Positions 1-12,400 of a DNA stretch of 64,000 bases are shown here, one piece after another. The translations under genes were made by a program, and so were the position numbers. The first letter of the stretch is position 1, and each line of letters starts with the position of its first letter. The notes below the pieces were generated by a model. The model did not search any database and was not told where the DNA came from. It was given only the letters and a program-made list of their open reading frames with translations. This stretch comes from Microvelia longipes (lineage: Eukaryota; Arthropoda; Insecta; Hemiptera; Veliidae), in contig JACMZG010000008.1 of assembly GCA_018340805.1 (NCBI GenBank), forward strand, positions 76,284,416 to 76,348,415. The letters are read 5' to 3'.

Positions 1-1325
1 ACCAGGTTTAGACTTTATTTAGGTTACAATCAGACAACAAGTCTATCTAATAACAACAATAAATAACAACCAAGGTTAGACTCTTATTAGTTTCAATGAG
101 TTTGTTACCAAGCTCTAATCTAATAAACAACAATAATTAACAACCAGAGGTAGACTCCTTATTTAGTTACAATGAGTACAACCAGCTTCTAATACTAATA
201 ACAACAATAATAACAACCAGGTTAGACCTCTTATTTAGGTTACAATCAGTACAACCAGCTTCTAATACTAATAACAACAATAATAACAACCAGGTTCACT
301 CTTATTTAGGTTACAATCAGTACAACCAAGGCTTCTAATACTAATAACAACAATAATAAAAACCAGTTAGACTCTTATTTAAGGTTACAATCAGTACAAC
401 CAAAGCTTCTAATACTAATAACAACAATAATAAACAACCAGGTTAAATCTTATTTAGGTTTCAAATGGTTTACCAAGCTTCTAATACTAATAACAAACAT
501 AAATAACAAATCAGGTTAGACCTTATTTAGGTTTCAATGAGTTTGTTACCAAGCTTCTAATACTAATAACAACAATAATAACAACCAGGTTAGACTCTTA
601 TTTAGGTTACAATGAGTACAACCAAGCTTCTAATACTAATAACAACAATAATAACAACCAGGTTAGACTCTTATTTTAGGTTACAATGAGTACAAACCAA
701 GCTTCTAATACTAATAACAACAATAATAAAACCAGGTTAGACTCTTATTTAGGTTACAATCAGTACAACCAAGCTTCTAATACTAATAACAACAATAATA
801 ACAACCAGGTTAGACTCTTATTTAGGTTACAATGAGTTACAAGCAATTCTTAGATACTATATAACAACAATAATAACACCAGGTTTAGACTCTATTTACG
901 GTTACAATGGTTAGGTTTGTTACCAAGCTTCTAATACTAATAACCAACCAGGTTAGACTTTATTAGGTTACAATAAGTACAACCCAAGCTTCTAATTTCT
1001 AATAAACAACAATAATAACAACCAGGTTAGACTCTTATTAGTTACAACGAGTTTGTTACCAAGCTTTTGAGCTTGTTACCAAGCTTCTAATACTAATAAC
1101 AACAGGTTAGATCTTATTTAGATTCAATGGTTTTTACCAAACTTCTAATACTAATAAACCTCCAGGTTAGACTCTTATTTAGGTTACAATAAGTACAACC
1201 AAGCTTCTAATACTAATAACAACAATAATAACAACCAGGTTAGACTCTTATTTAGGTTACAATGAGTTTGTTACCAAGCTTTTTAGCTTGTTACCAAGCT
1301 TCTAATACTAATAACAGCTATAATA
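1..1325. repeat. 73-bp minisatellite array
   Basis: About 18 units of roughly 73 bases, built on GGTTAGACTCTTATTTAGG, TACAATGAGTACAACCAAGC and TTCTAATACTAATAACAACA. Units vary mostly by single-base losses and a few shortened copies. The array starts before the window. Probably intronic to the C2CD5 gene. Confidence 0.95.
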
Positions 1326-1504
1326 ACTCATCATATGTAAATAGTATGCTTTACCAAGGAAGAGTTGTAATTCTAAAAGAATTACTACAAGGCTTATGGG
1401 AATAATTGCAAACAGGGCATGAATGTATAGCTCAGATGATGATGATTGCTAGAAGCTATTTTTGGTGGTCCTGGTTAGAGAAAAAATTAAAAATATATTG
1501 TATC

Positions 1505-1797
1505 TAATCGCTGTATGTGATAAATCAATTTACCGGGTTTAGTTTTAATAGGGCAAGTATATCTATGGTGTTTATTGAATGGACTGAGGTCAGTGTCTGG
1601 ATGGGTGACCGCTAGGAATAAAATGATTTTATTTAGTATCTGAGGACTAGCGAAGTACGATATAAGATGTGTTTCAGTGTATATTTGGTGATTTGTATAT
1701 TCTAAGGATGAGTGAATCAAGTTGGAAGTAGGGAGGATGAGCGTGGCAAATCCATTGTGATGAGGAAAAGTTCTGAGGTACCCCATACCCATTTTTT
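1505..1797 (-). repeat. DR1 dispersed repeat, 5' half
   Basis: Read on the minus strand it starts with GGGTATGGGGTACCTCAGAA and continues through the 'cgctcgtcctcagata' and 'gtcacccatccagacactga' blocks shared with copies at 14920, 37848 and 60365. The family has no recognised coding capacity. Truncated here. Confidence 0.75.
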
Positions 1798-2860
1798 ATT
1801 GTATTTTTAAACTATTTTGTACGTGTTTATAAATGTAAATATTAGTATTAACAATGGTTGTATGTGATTTGTCTTTACATTTAGGGTGGAGAGAATACAA
1901 ATCCTACATTGTGGTGTAACCTGTATCACGTACCTTACACAGAGTCTAGTCTCTCTATTAGAATGAAACTCACTAAATGTGCAAACTGCAAGTTAGTATT
2001 ACTCGTTATTATGCGAACAATAGCACTTGTTCAAATAGACAATAGTTACACAACTAGAGTGTTTGCACTCTAAAACTTTTTGTACAGTAAAGTTTTACTG
2101 TACAAAAACAAGTTTTTAGCTGAGGCTGATGGTAGAAACTTTCACTTTCGGGCATTTTGACTCCCGAGGTTGCAGGAAGTGCAGAGGGCTCCTGAAGTTC
2201 ACAAAAACTGTGCATCTAGGTGTATATTAATTTTTGTCATAAGATTTATGAACTACTCGGTCATAGGATTTAAAGGACCATAGAGTACATTAAAAAAACT
2301 GGTCAGGGGTTTTACTCTGAGGCCGGATATATGATGACTCAGCAAATGTTATAATTATTATACTATTTTATTTTGAAAATTCTGAAAATGTTCAATAAAC
2401 GTGGTGGCTCTCAAGAAAACATACATTTCTTGTCCTGGTCTTTTTTTACCTGCATCGCTTCATTTTGAATGTTATTTATAATATATATATATATATATTA
2501 TATATTTTATATTATATATATTTTATTTATTATATATATTTATTTATTTTTATATATTATATTGATATTTTTATTAGCTCATGTAAATATATGTGCTCCT
2601 TTCTTTCCCTCATGGTCTTAAGTTTGCCGACCGAGTTCCATAATGGAAAGTAATTAACAATGGTTAATTATTTTTAATTATATTTTTGGTGTGGTTGTTT
2701 GTTTGGTTTTTGGTTTACATGAAGATTGCTTGGATTCGGCCATGAGACGTTGTAAATTATGTTTATTTAAATTAAATTTTAGGAATGAGTCTTTCTTTAA
2801 TTACCTAGAATGAAAGTAATATTTTACATGTACTGCCCTGGGTTCCATCCCCCACTTGAA
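1798..2860. other. Intron sequence, one AT tract
   Basis: No coding exon found. Contains a palindromic GTACAGTAAAACTTTTTGTACA-type stretch near 2073-2107 and an (AT)n/(ATT) microsatellite at 2477-2560. The family's Cys-rich exon that should precede 3405 was looked for and not found here. Confidence 0.5.
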
Positions 2861-2869
2861 CGTAGGGCT

Positions 2870-3330
2870 CTACCAGGTATAATCAAGGGCAGCAACTTCT
2901 AACCTAGCACCCGGACCTGTAGGTTCTATCAGAACCCGCCTGGAACTCTGGAGGTTCTAAAAGACTCGCCGGGACCCCTCGTAGGTTTAACCAGGCCTGA
3001 AGGACCCTGGCTGTTCATACCATGCACCGCCCAGCCTGGTAGGTTTCTACCTGCACTGCAGGACCTGGTAGTTCTCCTGCACGCCCGGCCCCTGGTGTTC
3101 TAACTGGAACGCCGAATGTAGGTTTCTAACCAGACACCGCCAGGACCCTGGTAGGTTCTCCTGACTCCGCCAGGAACTGGTAGGTTTTACATGGGCATGC
3201 AGGACCATGGTGGTTCTAACATGGACAGGCCAGCCTGGGAGGTTCGAACATGCCGCCAGGACCCTGTAGGTTCATCAGGGACACGCCAGGACCTGGTAGG
3301 TTCTAACAAGACTCCCAGGACCTTGTAGCT
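2870..3330. repeat. GC-rich minisatellite, ~36-bp unit
   Basis: Degenerate tandem units with the core CCAGGACCCTGGTAGGTTCT and AACCAGACACGCC, about 12 copies. They are strikingly more GC-rich than everything around them. Ends 75 bases before exon 3405. Confidence 0.85.
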
Positions 3331-3404
3331 GCATTGTCCTTATTATTGTTATAATGGTTATCTGGTGTTTCATTTTAATTACTGGTATTGTTGTCTATCT
3401 CTAG

Positions 3405-3637
3405 GTTAGGTAAAGTAGGAGAAGTTCTTATGAGTACAGCTGAGCTACCTGAAGGGGCTGGGGTGGAGGGAAGAGCGTGCCTGGTACAAGCTCTCGTTTG
3501 CAGGCATAAGAAGACACCAAGGAGAGTTAAACGCTAAGGAAATATCAGATTCTCTTCCTTTCCTTGAGTATGAGCTCTATACCCAAATGATACAAAAACT
3601 TAATTCTATTGGAGCTAATACCTTATTGGGTTTGAAG
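3405..3637 (+). CDS. c2cd5: C2CD5 exon 1 of window (frame broken once)
   Basis: Acceptor TATCTCTAG before 3405 (a second AG ends at 3409); donor GTATTA at 3638. The first part reads KVGEVLMSTAELPEG-GRACLVQALVCRHKKTPRR and the second AKEISDSLPFLEYELYTQM-ANTLLGLK. They lie in different frames. The switch is near 3529-3531, where an AAA run gives a TAA stop in the first frame; one base fewer restores the expected reading. The exon ends on a complete codon (AAG). The frame break is probably an assembly error because both sides are well conserved. Confidence 0.85.
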
Positions 3638-4017
3638 GTATTATTATGTATATATTTTTTTTTCTTTTCTCATGATTAATGGTGTATTATTAAGAAGGTT
3701 TGTGTGATTGTTTTATATTTATATATATTATATTTATATATATCTATATATATATGATAATATATTATAATTTAATATTTCTATATTATAATATATATTT
3801 ATTTATTAAATATTAATATATTATTATATATTTTATAATATATATATAGATATATATTATAATTTATATAATATTGATATTTATTATTTATTATAATATT
3901 TATATATATATTTATATATGAATATATACTTATTTTATTGTTATTTTATTTTTATTATTATTATTATACATTATATTATTATCATCATTTTTTATTATTT
4001 ATTATTATTATGATTTA

Positions 4018-4048
<31 letters not shown>

Positions 4049-6169
4049 TATTATTTATTATATTATTTTTCTTTATATATATATTTACTATTATTTTATT
4101 ATAATATTATATATATTTAATTTATTATATTATATTTTATATAATATTGCCTTCTTGGTATTGTGGTGGTTTAGTTACTCTTGGGAAATTATCAATATTT
4201 TTTTGGATGTAAATAATAGAACACTTTACATAAATTTGATAAAATGATAGTGTCTTAGATAAATTAAGGAGTTCGATCGCACTGGAATCAATTGGCATAT
4301 TATAGATTATTTTTAAAACTCTTTTTTGAATTAGTAAAGTATTAAAGTATTAGTGTTCTTATTAGAAGAATTTCCCCAAAAGATAATTCCATATGAGAGT
4401 CTACTTAAGAACATGGCATGATAAAATATTAAGAGTTAAGAGAAGCAACTTTCTTTATTTTATAAAAAACATAAATAACAGTGGTAATGTTTTTGTTAAA
4501 TGAGTTATATAGTTGTTCCATGATAGTTTTTCATCAATATACAGACCAAGATATTTAATACAATTAGTTTTAGAAATTTCTGCACAACATGCACTATTAC
4601 CAACAATATCGTGATTATGAAAATATAGTTTTCTAAAATTAAAATCTTTATCTCGGCAAGAAAGTCCATCCAACATGTCTTTGATTTATTTAAACTTAGT
4701 TTATTAAAATACATCGAATCCATAACAGTTTGAATACTAGTTTCAATTTAATTTTTAGTAGTTCCCATGAACTATCAGAAAATTAAAGAGGGTTCGTCTG
4801 CAAACAGCTATATAAAGAGTCTACATCCAAGGTTAAGATATTCTTAATGTAATAATAAAAGAAGGGACAAAGCACTCCTTGGTACTCCAATACAGACTGG
4901 TAAAGGGCTGTTTGATATTATTAACTGAACAATTGAGATCTATTTTGCAAGTAACTAGTGAGAAGCAGAAGACAAGCATTTCTGATTCCATAGGCATCTA
5001 GTTTCTTAAGTAATATATTGTGATCTACAAGATTAAACGCTTTAGATAAATCAAGGAAAAGTACAGCAGTTTTTTTACCATCAAGAGAGTTGATTACATT
5101 TCTTTATAGGTAGTCGATGGCATTGTCAATAGATTTATTTTTTAAAAAACCAAATTGTTTAGAACTAAATAAATTGTGTTTGTAAAAATACTGTTTAATT
5201 CTGTTTTTAATGCAAAATTCAAGTTTAGGACCCCTCTAGTAATAATATCTCTACGAAGACGAGTATTGTTAAAAGATTATACCAGAAACCGCAAGGTTTA
5301 CTTATTCCCTGATCTTTAAAAGAGATCAAAATGAGTTTGCAAACACTATCTAATTTAGATCAATCGGTTCATTCTTACAAACACACCCTAAATGAAGGAT
5401 ATAATTATAGGATTCAGACTGTTTAACAATTATTTGACATTTTGACAGAGAATCAGTTTGATGAACTTGTAAATTTATTTAGCACCATTTTAACCGAACC
5501 CTACCAAATTTGAGGATTTAACTGAAAGTAACCAACAACAACGTATAGAAACGTTAAAATAAATACATTTTATTTTGGTTGGCAAAAACAAACAACAAAT
5601 AGTATAGTAACGTTAAAATAAATACATTTTATTTTGGTTGGCAAAAACAAACAACAAAGTATAGTAACGTTAAAATAAATACATTTTATTTTGGTTGGCA
5701 AAAACAAATAACAAATAGTATAGTAACGTTAAAATAAATACATTTCATGTTGGATGGCAAAAACAAACAACAAATAGTATAGTAACGTTAAAATAAATAA
5801 ATTTCATTTTATATGGCAAAATGAAATGACTTCAGATCAATCTGATTAGTAAACACTTGCGAACATACCCTTAATTATAGGGTCTTAACTTGATCCTCTT
5901 CAGGGATTTGAATACCAATGAACCAATGACTATCTTAAGAATTTGTGAATATTACTTTTAGTTATGTCTCCGTAATATATGTCATAAACTAAGACTCCTT
6001 TTTTATGACTTAATCCCCATCCCCTAGAGTTAAGTTTAGATTGTTATAGAATAAATATAAGGAGCTATAAGGATGATTAAACTCCTTAAAGTAGCCTTCA
6101 TAATATTTATCTATACACACACCACACACCCAACACACATATATAAATATATATATATTATATATTAAT

Positions 6170-6210
<41 letters not shown>

Positions 6211-6445
6211 TAATATTATTATTTTCATTAGATACAAATATTCACACAGGAAAAACACAAGAAATTAAATTTAAAAGAATATTATTGTCCAGAAAGATCA
6301 AATTTTACATATGGAAGAAAAGAACAGCCAAAAAACATTTCTCAAAAGAACGAAGTAATGTACAAATATATATTGCTTCAAAAGCATGTAGTATTTATAG
6401 GGACATGCTGATAATATACGACCTTATAGTAGGGTTACTACTAAA

Positions 6446-6488
<43 letters not shown>

Positions 6489-9400
6489 ATATATATATTA
6501 TATATATATATATATATAATATATATATATATGTGGTGTGTGTGTGTGTGTGTTGTGTGTGTGTGTGTGTGTTGTGTATGTGTGTATGTATAAAATGTTT
6601 CCTATCTTTTCACCAATATTTCTTACTCTATCAAATTGTATTGTAATAAATGTGCAGGTGGAAGTTAGCTTGGGTGAAAGAGTTCTTGTAGGACTTGCTA
6701 CTGGTACAGCTATTCAGTTATCTGCTTTACCTGTCCCAGCATCTCCTGCTGATAATGTAAGTAACTCTTTGTAATGTACTGTTCAGTCTGTTCAAGTAAT
6801 ACTGCTATGACAAATAGTAAAAAAAGTAATAAAAATTTAAATATTCACATATTCATGTCACAAAAATGTAAATATTCACATATTGATGTCACAAAAAGTA
6901 AATATTCAATATTGATGTCACAAAACATGTAAATTACATATCACATATTGGATGTCACAAAAATGTAATATCACATATTGAGTCACAAAATGAACTATTC
7001 ACATATTGATGTCACAAAAGAATGTAATATTCACATCCATGTCATTGATAAAATTATAATATTCACATATTGGTGTCACAAAAATGTAAATACTTATATT
7101 GAATGTCACATAAAAATTAAATATTCACATATTGGTGTCACAAAAATGTAAATATTCACATATTGATGTCACATAAAATTAAATATTCACATATTGGTGT
7201 CACAAAAACGTAAATATTCTAATATTGATGTCATAAAGTGTAAATATTCATTTATTGATGTCACAAAAATGTAAATATTTACATATTGATGTCACAAAAA
7301 TGTAAATATTTTCATATTGATGTCATAAAAATGTAAATATTCAATATTGATGTATAAAAATGTAATTATTTACATATGATGTCACAAAAATTTAAATATT
7401 TATATTTTCATGTCACAGAAATGTTGAAGTATTAAGTTTGAAGGTCATTGCAATCACTGATTACCTCTTTAAGTGGCTTGAAACACTTATCATTTATTGC
7501 TGTATCACCCTGTGTTAGGATCATTCCTTTGTATCTTTCCTTATTTATATTGTAGGTATATCATGTATAACTAAAAAATCTGAAACCGTGATTTCACTTG
7601 AATTATCCATTTACAGTAGACCTCAGAGTGGTTTTTACTAAGTTTTGTGTGTGTTTCTGTTCATCCTAGCTTCCAGTGTGCTTAACTTGGTACAAAAATC
7701 AATATTTAGATCTAATTATGTGGAAAATAATTTATTATGATCTCGTTAACTGTCATTAATGACTCATCAAAAAATTTGAAAACCACATAAAAAGTATTTG
7801 ATTGATGTGGGATTTGGCACGCTTTAAGGACAAACAAATATGCAAAGTTTTATCTAATTATCAGAATTGGCTCTGTTTTTATTGTATGACTTGTGTAAGT
7901 TTTTTTTAAATCGTTTAAAATCCGGACAATTACCAATTAAGTTGAAATTTGACATGAGGGTATTTCTTTATGCAATACGTAAATATTTGGTATCATTTGA
8001 ATACAGCTGTCAGGACACTTTTGTTTAGGAGTGTCCAGTATGATCAGTTGGTGGATAGGTGACCGCTAGGCTTAAAACTGATATTTATTGTCTGGTGATG
8101 ACCAGAGAGAGTGCGAAGTGTTAAGAATGAGTGTTGCAAACGTACCCAATACCCAATTTTTATATTTTTTAATGTCCTATACAAAAGTGTCATCCATGTA
8201 TTTATCTATGTATGTAATGTTAATGGTTAGAAAAATCACCTGTTATTATACTATTAGTTTTGTTTATGTTTGCACTTATAAAGAGTGACCTAAAGCCCCC
8301 CCCCCCCGTCTTATATTTAAACCTTTTTATATGAGTCAATGGCTCCTGGTGTGAAGGGAACTTCATATCTGTGGTATGATGCATTTTTATTGTCCCGTCT
8401 TACTTGAATACTTTATACCTTTACTTGGAAGGAACCGAATTCAGTGGTACTTTTTATTGTCCGTGAATACTTAACTGGGATACTTACTTGGAAAGCACTT
8501 CATATCAGTGGTATGATGATTTTATTTCCCGCTTACTTGAATACTTTATACTGGGATATTTACTTGTATGAAAGGACTACATATCGTGGAGATCATTTTT
8601 ATTGTCCCGTCTTACTGAATACTTATTACTGGGATACTTTACTTGTATGAAAGGAACTTCATATCAGGTGGTATGATGCATTTTTATTGTCCCGTCTTAC
8701 TTGAATACTTTATACTGGGATACCTTTACTTGTATGTAAAGGAACTTCTATCAGTGGTATGATGCATTTTTATTGTCCCGTCTTACTGGAATACTTTATA
8801 CTGGGATACTTAACTTGTATGGAAAGGAACTTCATATCAGTGTAGATGCCATTTTATTTGTCCCGTCTTACTTGAATACTTTATACGGGAATACTTTACT
8901 TGTATGAAAGGAACTTCATATCGTGGTATGATGCATTTTTATTGTCCCGTCTACTTGAATATCTTTATACTGGGATACTTTACTTGTATGAAAGGAATTC
9001 ATATCAGTGGTATGATGCATTTTTATTGTCCCGTCTTACTTGAATACTTTATACCTGGGATACTTACTTGTATGAAAGGAACTTCATATCAGTGTATGAT
9101 GCATTTTTATTGTCCCGCTTACTTGAATACCTTTATACTGGGATACTTTACTTGTATGAAAGGAACTTCATATCAGTGGTATGATGCATTTTTATTGTCC
9201 CGTCTTACTTGAATACTTTATACTGGGATACTTTACTTGTATGAAAGGAACTTCATATCAGTGGTATGATGCATTTTTATTGTCCCGTCTTACTTGAATA
9301 CTTTTATACTGGGATACTTTACTCTGTATGAAGGAACTGTCATATCAGTGGTATGATGCATTTTATTGTCCCGTCTTACTTGAATACTTAATACTGGTAC

Positions 9401-12400
9401 TTTACTGTATGAACAGAACTTCAATATCAGTGGTATGATGCATTTTATTGTCCCGTCTTACTTGAATACTTTATACTGGGATACTTTACTTGTATGAAAG
9501 GAACTTCATATCAGTGGTATGATGCATTTTTATTGTCCCGTCTTACTTGAATACTTTATACTGGGATACTTTACTTGTATGAAAGGAACTTCATATCAGT
9601 GTATGATGCATTTTTTATTGTCCCGTCTTACTTGAATACTTTATACTGGGCATACTTTACTTGTATGAAAGAACTTCATATCAGGGTATGATGCATTTTT
9701 ATTGTCCCGTCTTACTTGAATACTTTATACTGGGATACTTTACTTGTATGAAAGGAACTTCATATCAGTGGTATGATGCATTTTTATTGTCCCGTCTTAC
9801 TTGAATACTTTATACTGGGATACTTTACCTTGTATGAAAGGAACTTCATATCAGTGGTATGATCATTTTTATTGTCCCGTCTTTACTTGAATACTTTTAT
9901 CTGGATACTTACTTGTATGAAAGGAACTTCATATCAGTGGTATGATGCATTTTTATTGTCCCGTCTTACTTGAATACTTCATCTTCTGGGATCCACTTAC
10001 TTGTATGAAAGAATCATATCAGTGTATGATGCATTTTTTATTGTGTCTTACTTGAATACTTTATACTGGGATACTTTACTTTGTATGAAAGAATCTTCAA
10101 TCAGTGGTATTGATGAATTTTTATTGTTCCCGTTTACTTGAATACTTCATCCTGATACTTTACTTGTATGAAGAAACTTCATATCAGTGGTATGATGCAT
10201 TTTATTGTCCCGGCTACTTGAATACTTCCCTGGGAACTTTATCAACCCTCGAGCTCTCATCGAATAAAGTTATTTACTGATATAACAACAACAAGTATTG
10301 ATGGTAGCTGATTCTTTACTTGCTTCTTCAACATGCTGTAAATATAACCTATTTAATTTAGATTGATTTATGTCTAATGGTTTAACATTTAAGAGATTTG
10401 GCTCACACTATATACTGTATGTTACGAGTTTACTTTGTAGTAAACTTAGTTATTGTAGTTTTAATTGTATATTTTCAACTTCTTCAACAGTGTCCATAAT
10501 TCTGTTTGGTCAAAATTAATTTCAAGGAATGAACTTCTTGTACAGATGTAAATTAGAGTTTTTTGTATTTTTCCTCACCGTCTTCTGTTCCACTAAAAAT
10601 TAACTAATTTGATAATATAGATGAAACTTAGCCTTTTGTTTGTCTCATTAGTACTACATGCATGTTAAATTTCACACCAATCCTGTTATCATTCATTTAG
10701 TGTTAAATTAATTTTCACAAATATTTGCTGAGTCATAAATAACGGTTAATGACATCATAGAAAAATTATTTTCTGATTAGTTCAACTAGACCTGAAAATA
10801 TATTTTTCATCAAGTTACAACTTTCAGACACACACACATACTGACAGAAAACTTTGTGAAAACCATTCAGTAGGTCTTAAAAACACCTGAAATGGATAAT
10901 AATAATGAAGAAAGACTCAGGGGAAATCCTGGTATCGGATTTTTAGTGCAAACACAATATTTTTCCTCACAATATTCATTCGGGATAATTGAGGAAAATC
11001 AGATATATTTTGGTGAAATATTTAGACAAGTCATTCTGTCTTGCTTTGTGTATGAGAAAGATGAAAGGGTGTAACTCAAGTGAATGAAGCACGGTATTTG
11101 TGTTTATCGCTATTGAATTGTTGTTACAATTATTGTTATTGTTATTCATTTATTGTTGTGTTATCATTTATTGTATTGTTACATATTTATCTTGTGTTAT
11201 TCAATATTTATTGTTATTGTCTCATTTTATGTTGTTATTCATATTTATTGTTATTGTTATTCATATTTATTGTTGTTGTTATTCATATTTATTGTTTGTT
11301 GTTATTCATATCTATTGTTAGTGTTGTTCATATTTATTTTGTAAACTGGTTTTGCTTTAAATAGTCATAGAGATATGGAGTATCTAGAGATGGCTGTCTT
11401 TAATTTTTTTTAACTCTTGTTTATTTTTAACAAGTTTAATAAACTTTTAGATACAAGTCTTAGATATAAAGTTTTATTTGTTTAAAAATGTAAACATTTA
11501 TTTTAAACAAATGTTTAAGAAATTTAAGAGCAAAGCTAGCTTTAAGAGAGGGTTTATTCTGGGGCAAGTTAGATATGAAGCAGTCCTACTAACCACTTAG
11601 GAATCATTTAGATCAGGGTGATGCAAAGTGCGGTCCGCAGATCCTTGAGGGTCCATGGAAATATTATAGGGTGTCTGTGAGCTTAATTGATCAAACAAAT
11701 TAACTTAAATGCTATTATAATTAATAATTTTAATAACTGTTATCAGTTCTATTATCCTTTTACAAAATGTCCAATGGAAAAATAAGCTTATGAAATTATA
11801 ACTTCAGTTAGTGCAATGAAATTGTCTAGCGGCTGTCGTGTGAAGTGCTGTGGCCGCGGAAGGCCTCTTGTTGTTAGTAAAATGACAAAAAATTGGTGTC
11901 CAGATGGCGTTATCTTTTCATATTTTATGAAATCAGACACAATAAAAGTATAATAAAAGATTTTGGTTCTTTTTTGTGCAAGTGATTGCTATTTATGAGG
12001 GAACTATAAAAATGATAAGAGTTAAAATTATTCCAGTTTATTATAGCGATTTGTTTGATATTTCAGTTAAAGTTTGTTTGTTTGATTTCATATTGATGAA
12101 ATCAAAAACTATACTTTTTTAAGCTCTTTCATTGTAGCAGAGCTACTTTAAAAATGTATTAGTTAGGGGAGGGGATGGTAACAAGAAGAAAAGAAGTCCT
12201 CCAAGTACCATTTATCTACAATTGGGTTCCTCAGGGCTCTGAAGTTTGTGTATCCCTGCTTTAGATGGTCTGAGATTAGCACTAACAGCTCTATGTACTT
12301 TTATCTCTATGACTATTGTGTTGTCTTAGGCCTGTATTCAGTTACATAAAATAAATCTGCCCTAGATTGTTACAGGGCTAACACTAGTACAAAGATTAGT

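Noticed and set aside
6285..6593. 102-codon frame running into (AT)n/(TG)n
   Set aside because: More than a third of it is microsatellite; no splice or homology support.
8904..9212. 102-codon repetitive frame
   Set aside because: Lies wholly in the 85-bp satellite and is broken by the same indel noise.
11080..11364. Three overlapping hydrophobic frames
   Set aside because: Pyrimidine-rich simple repeat, open in all frames.
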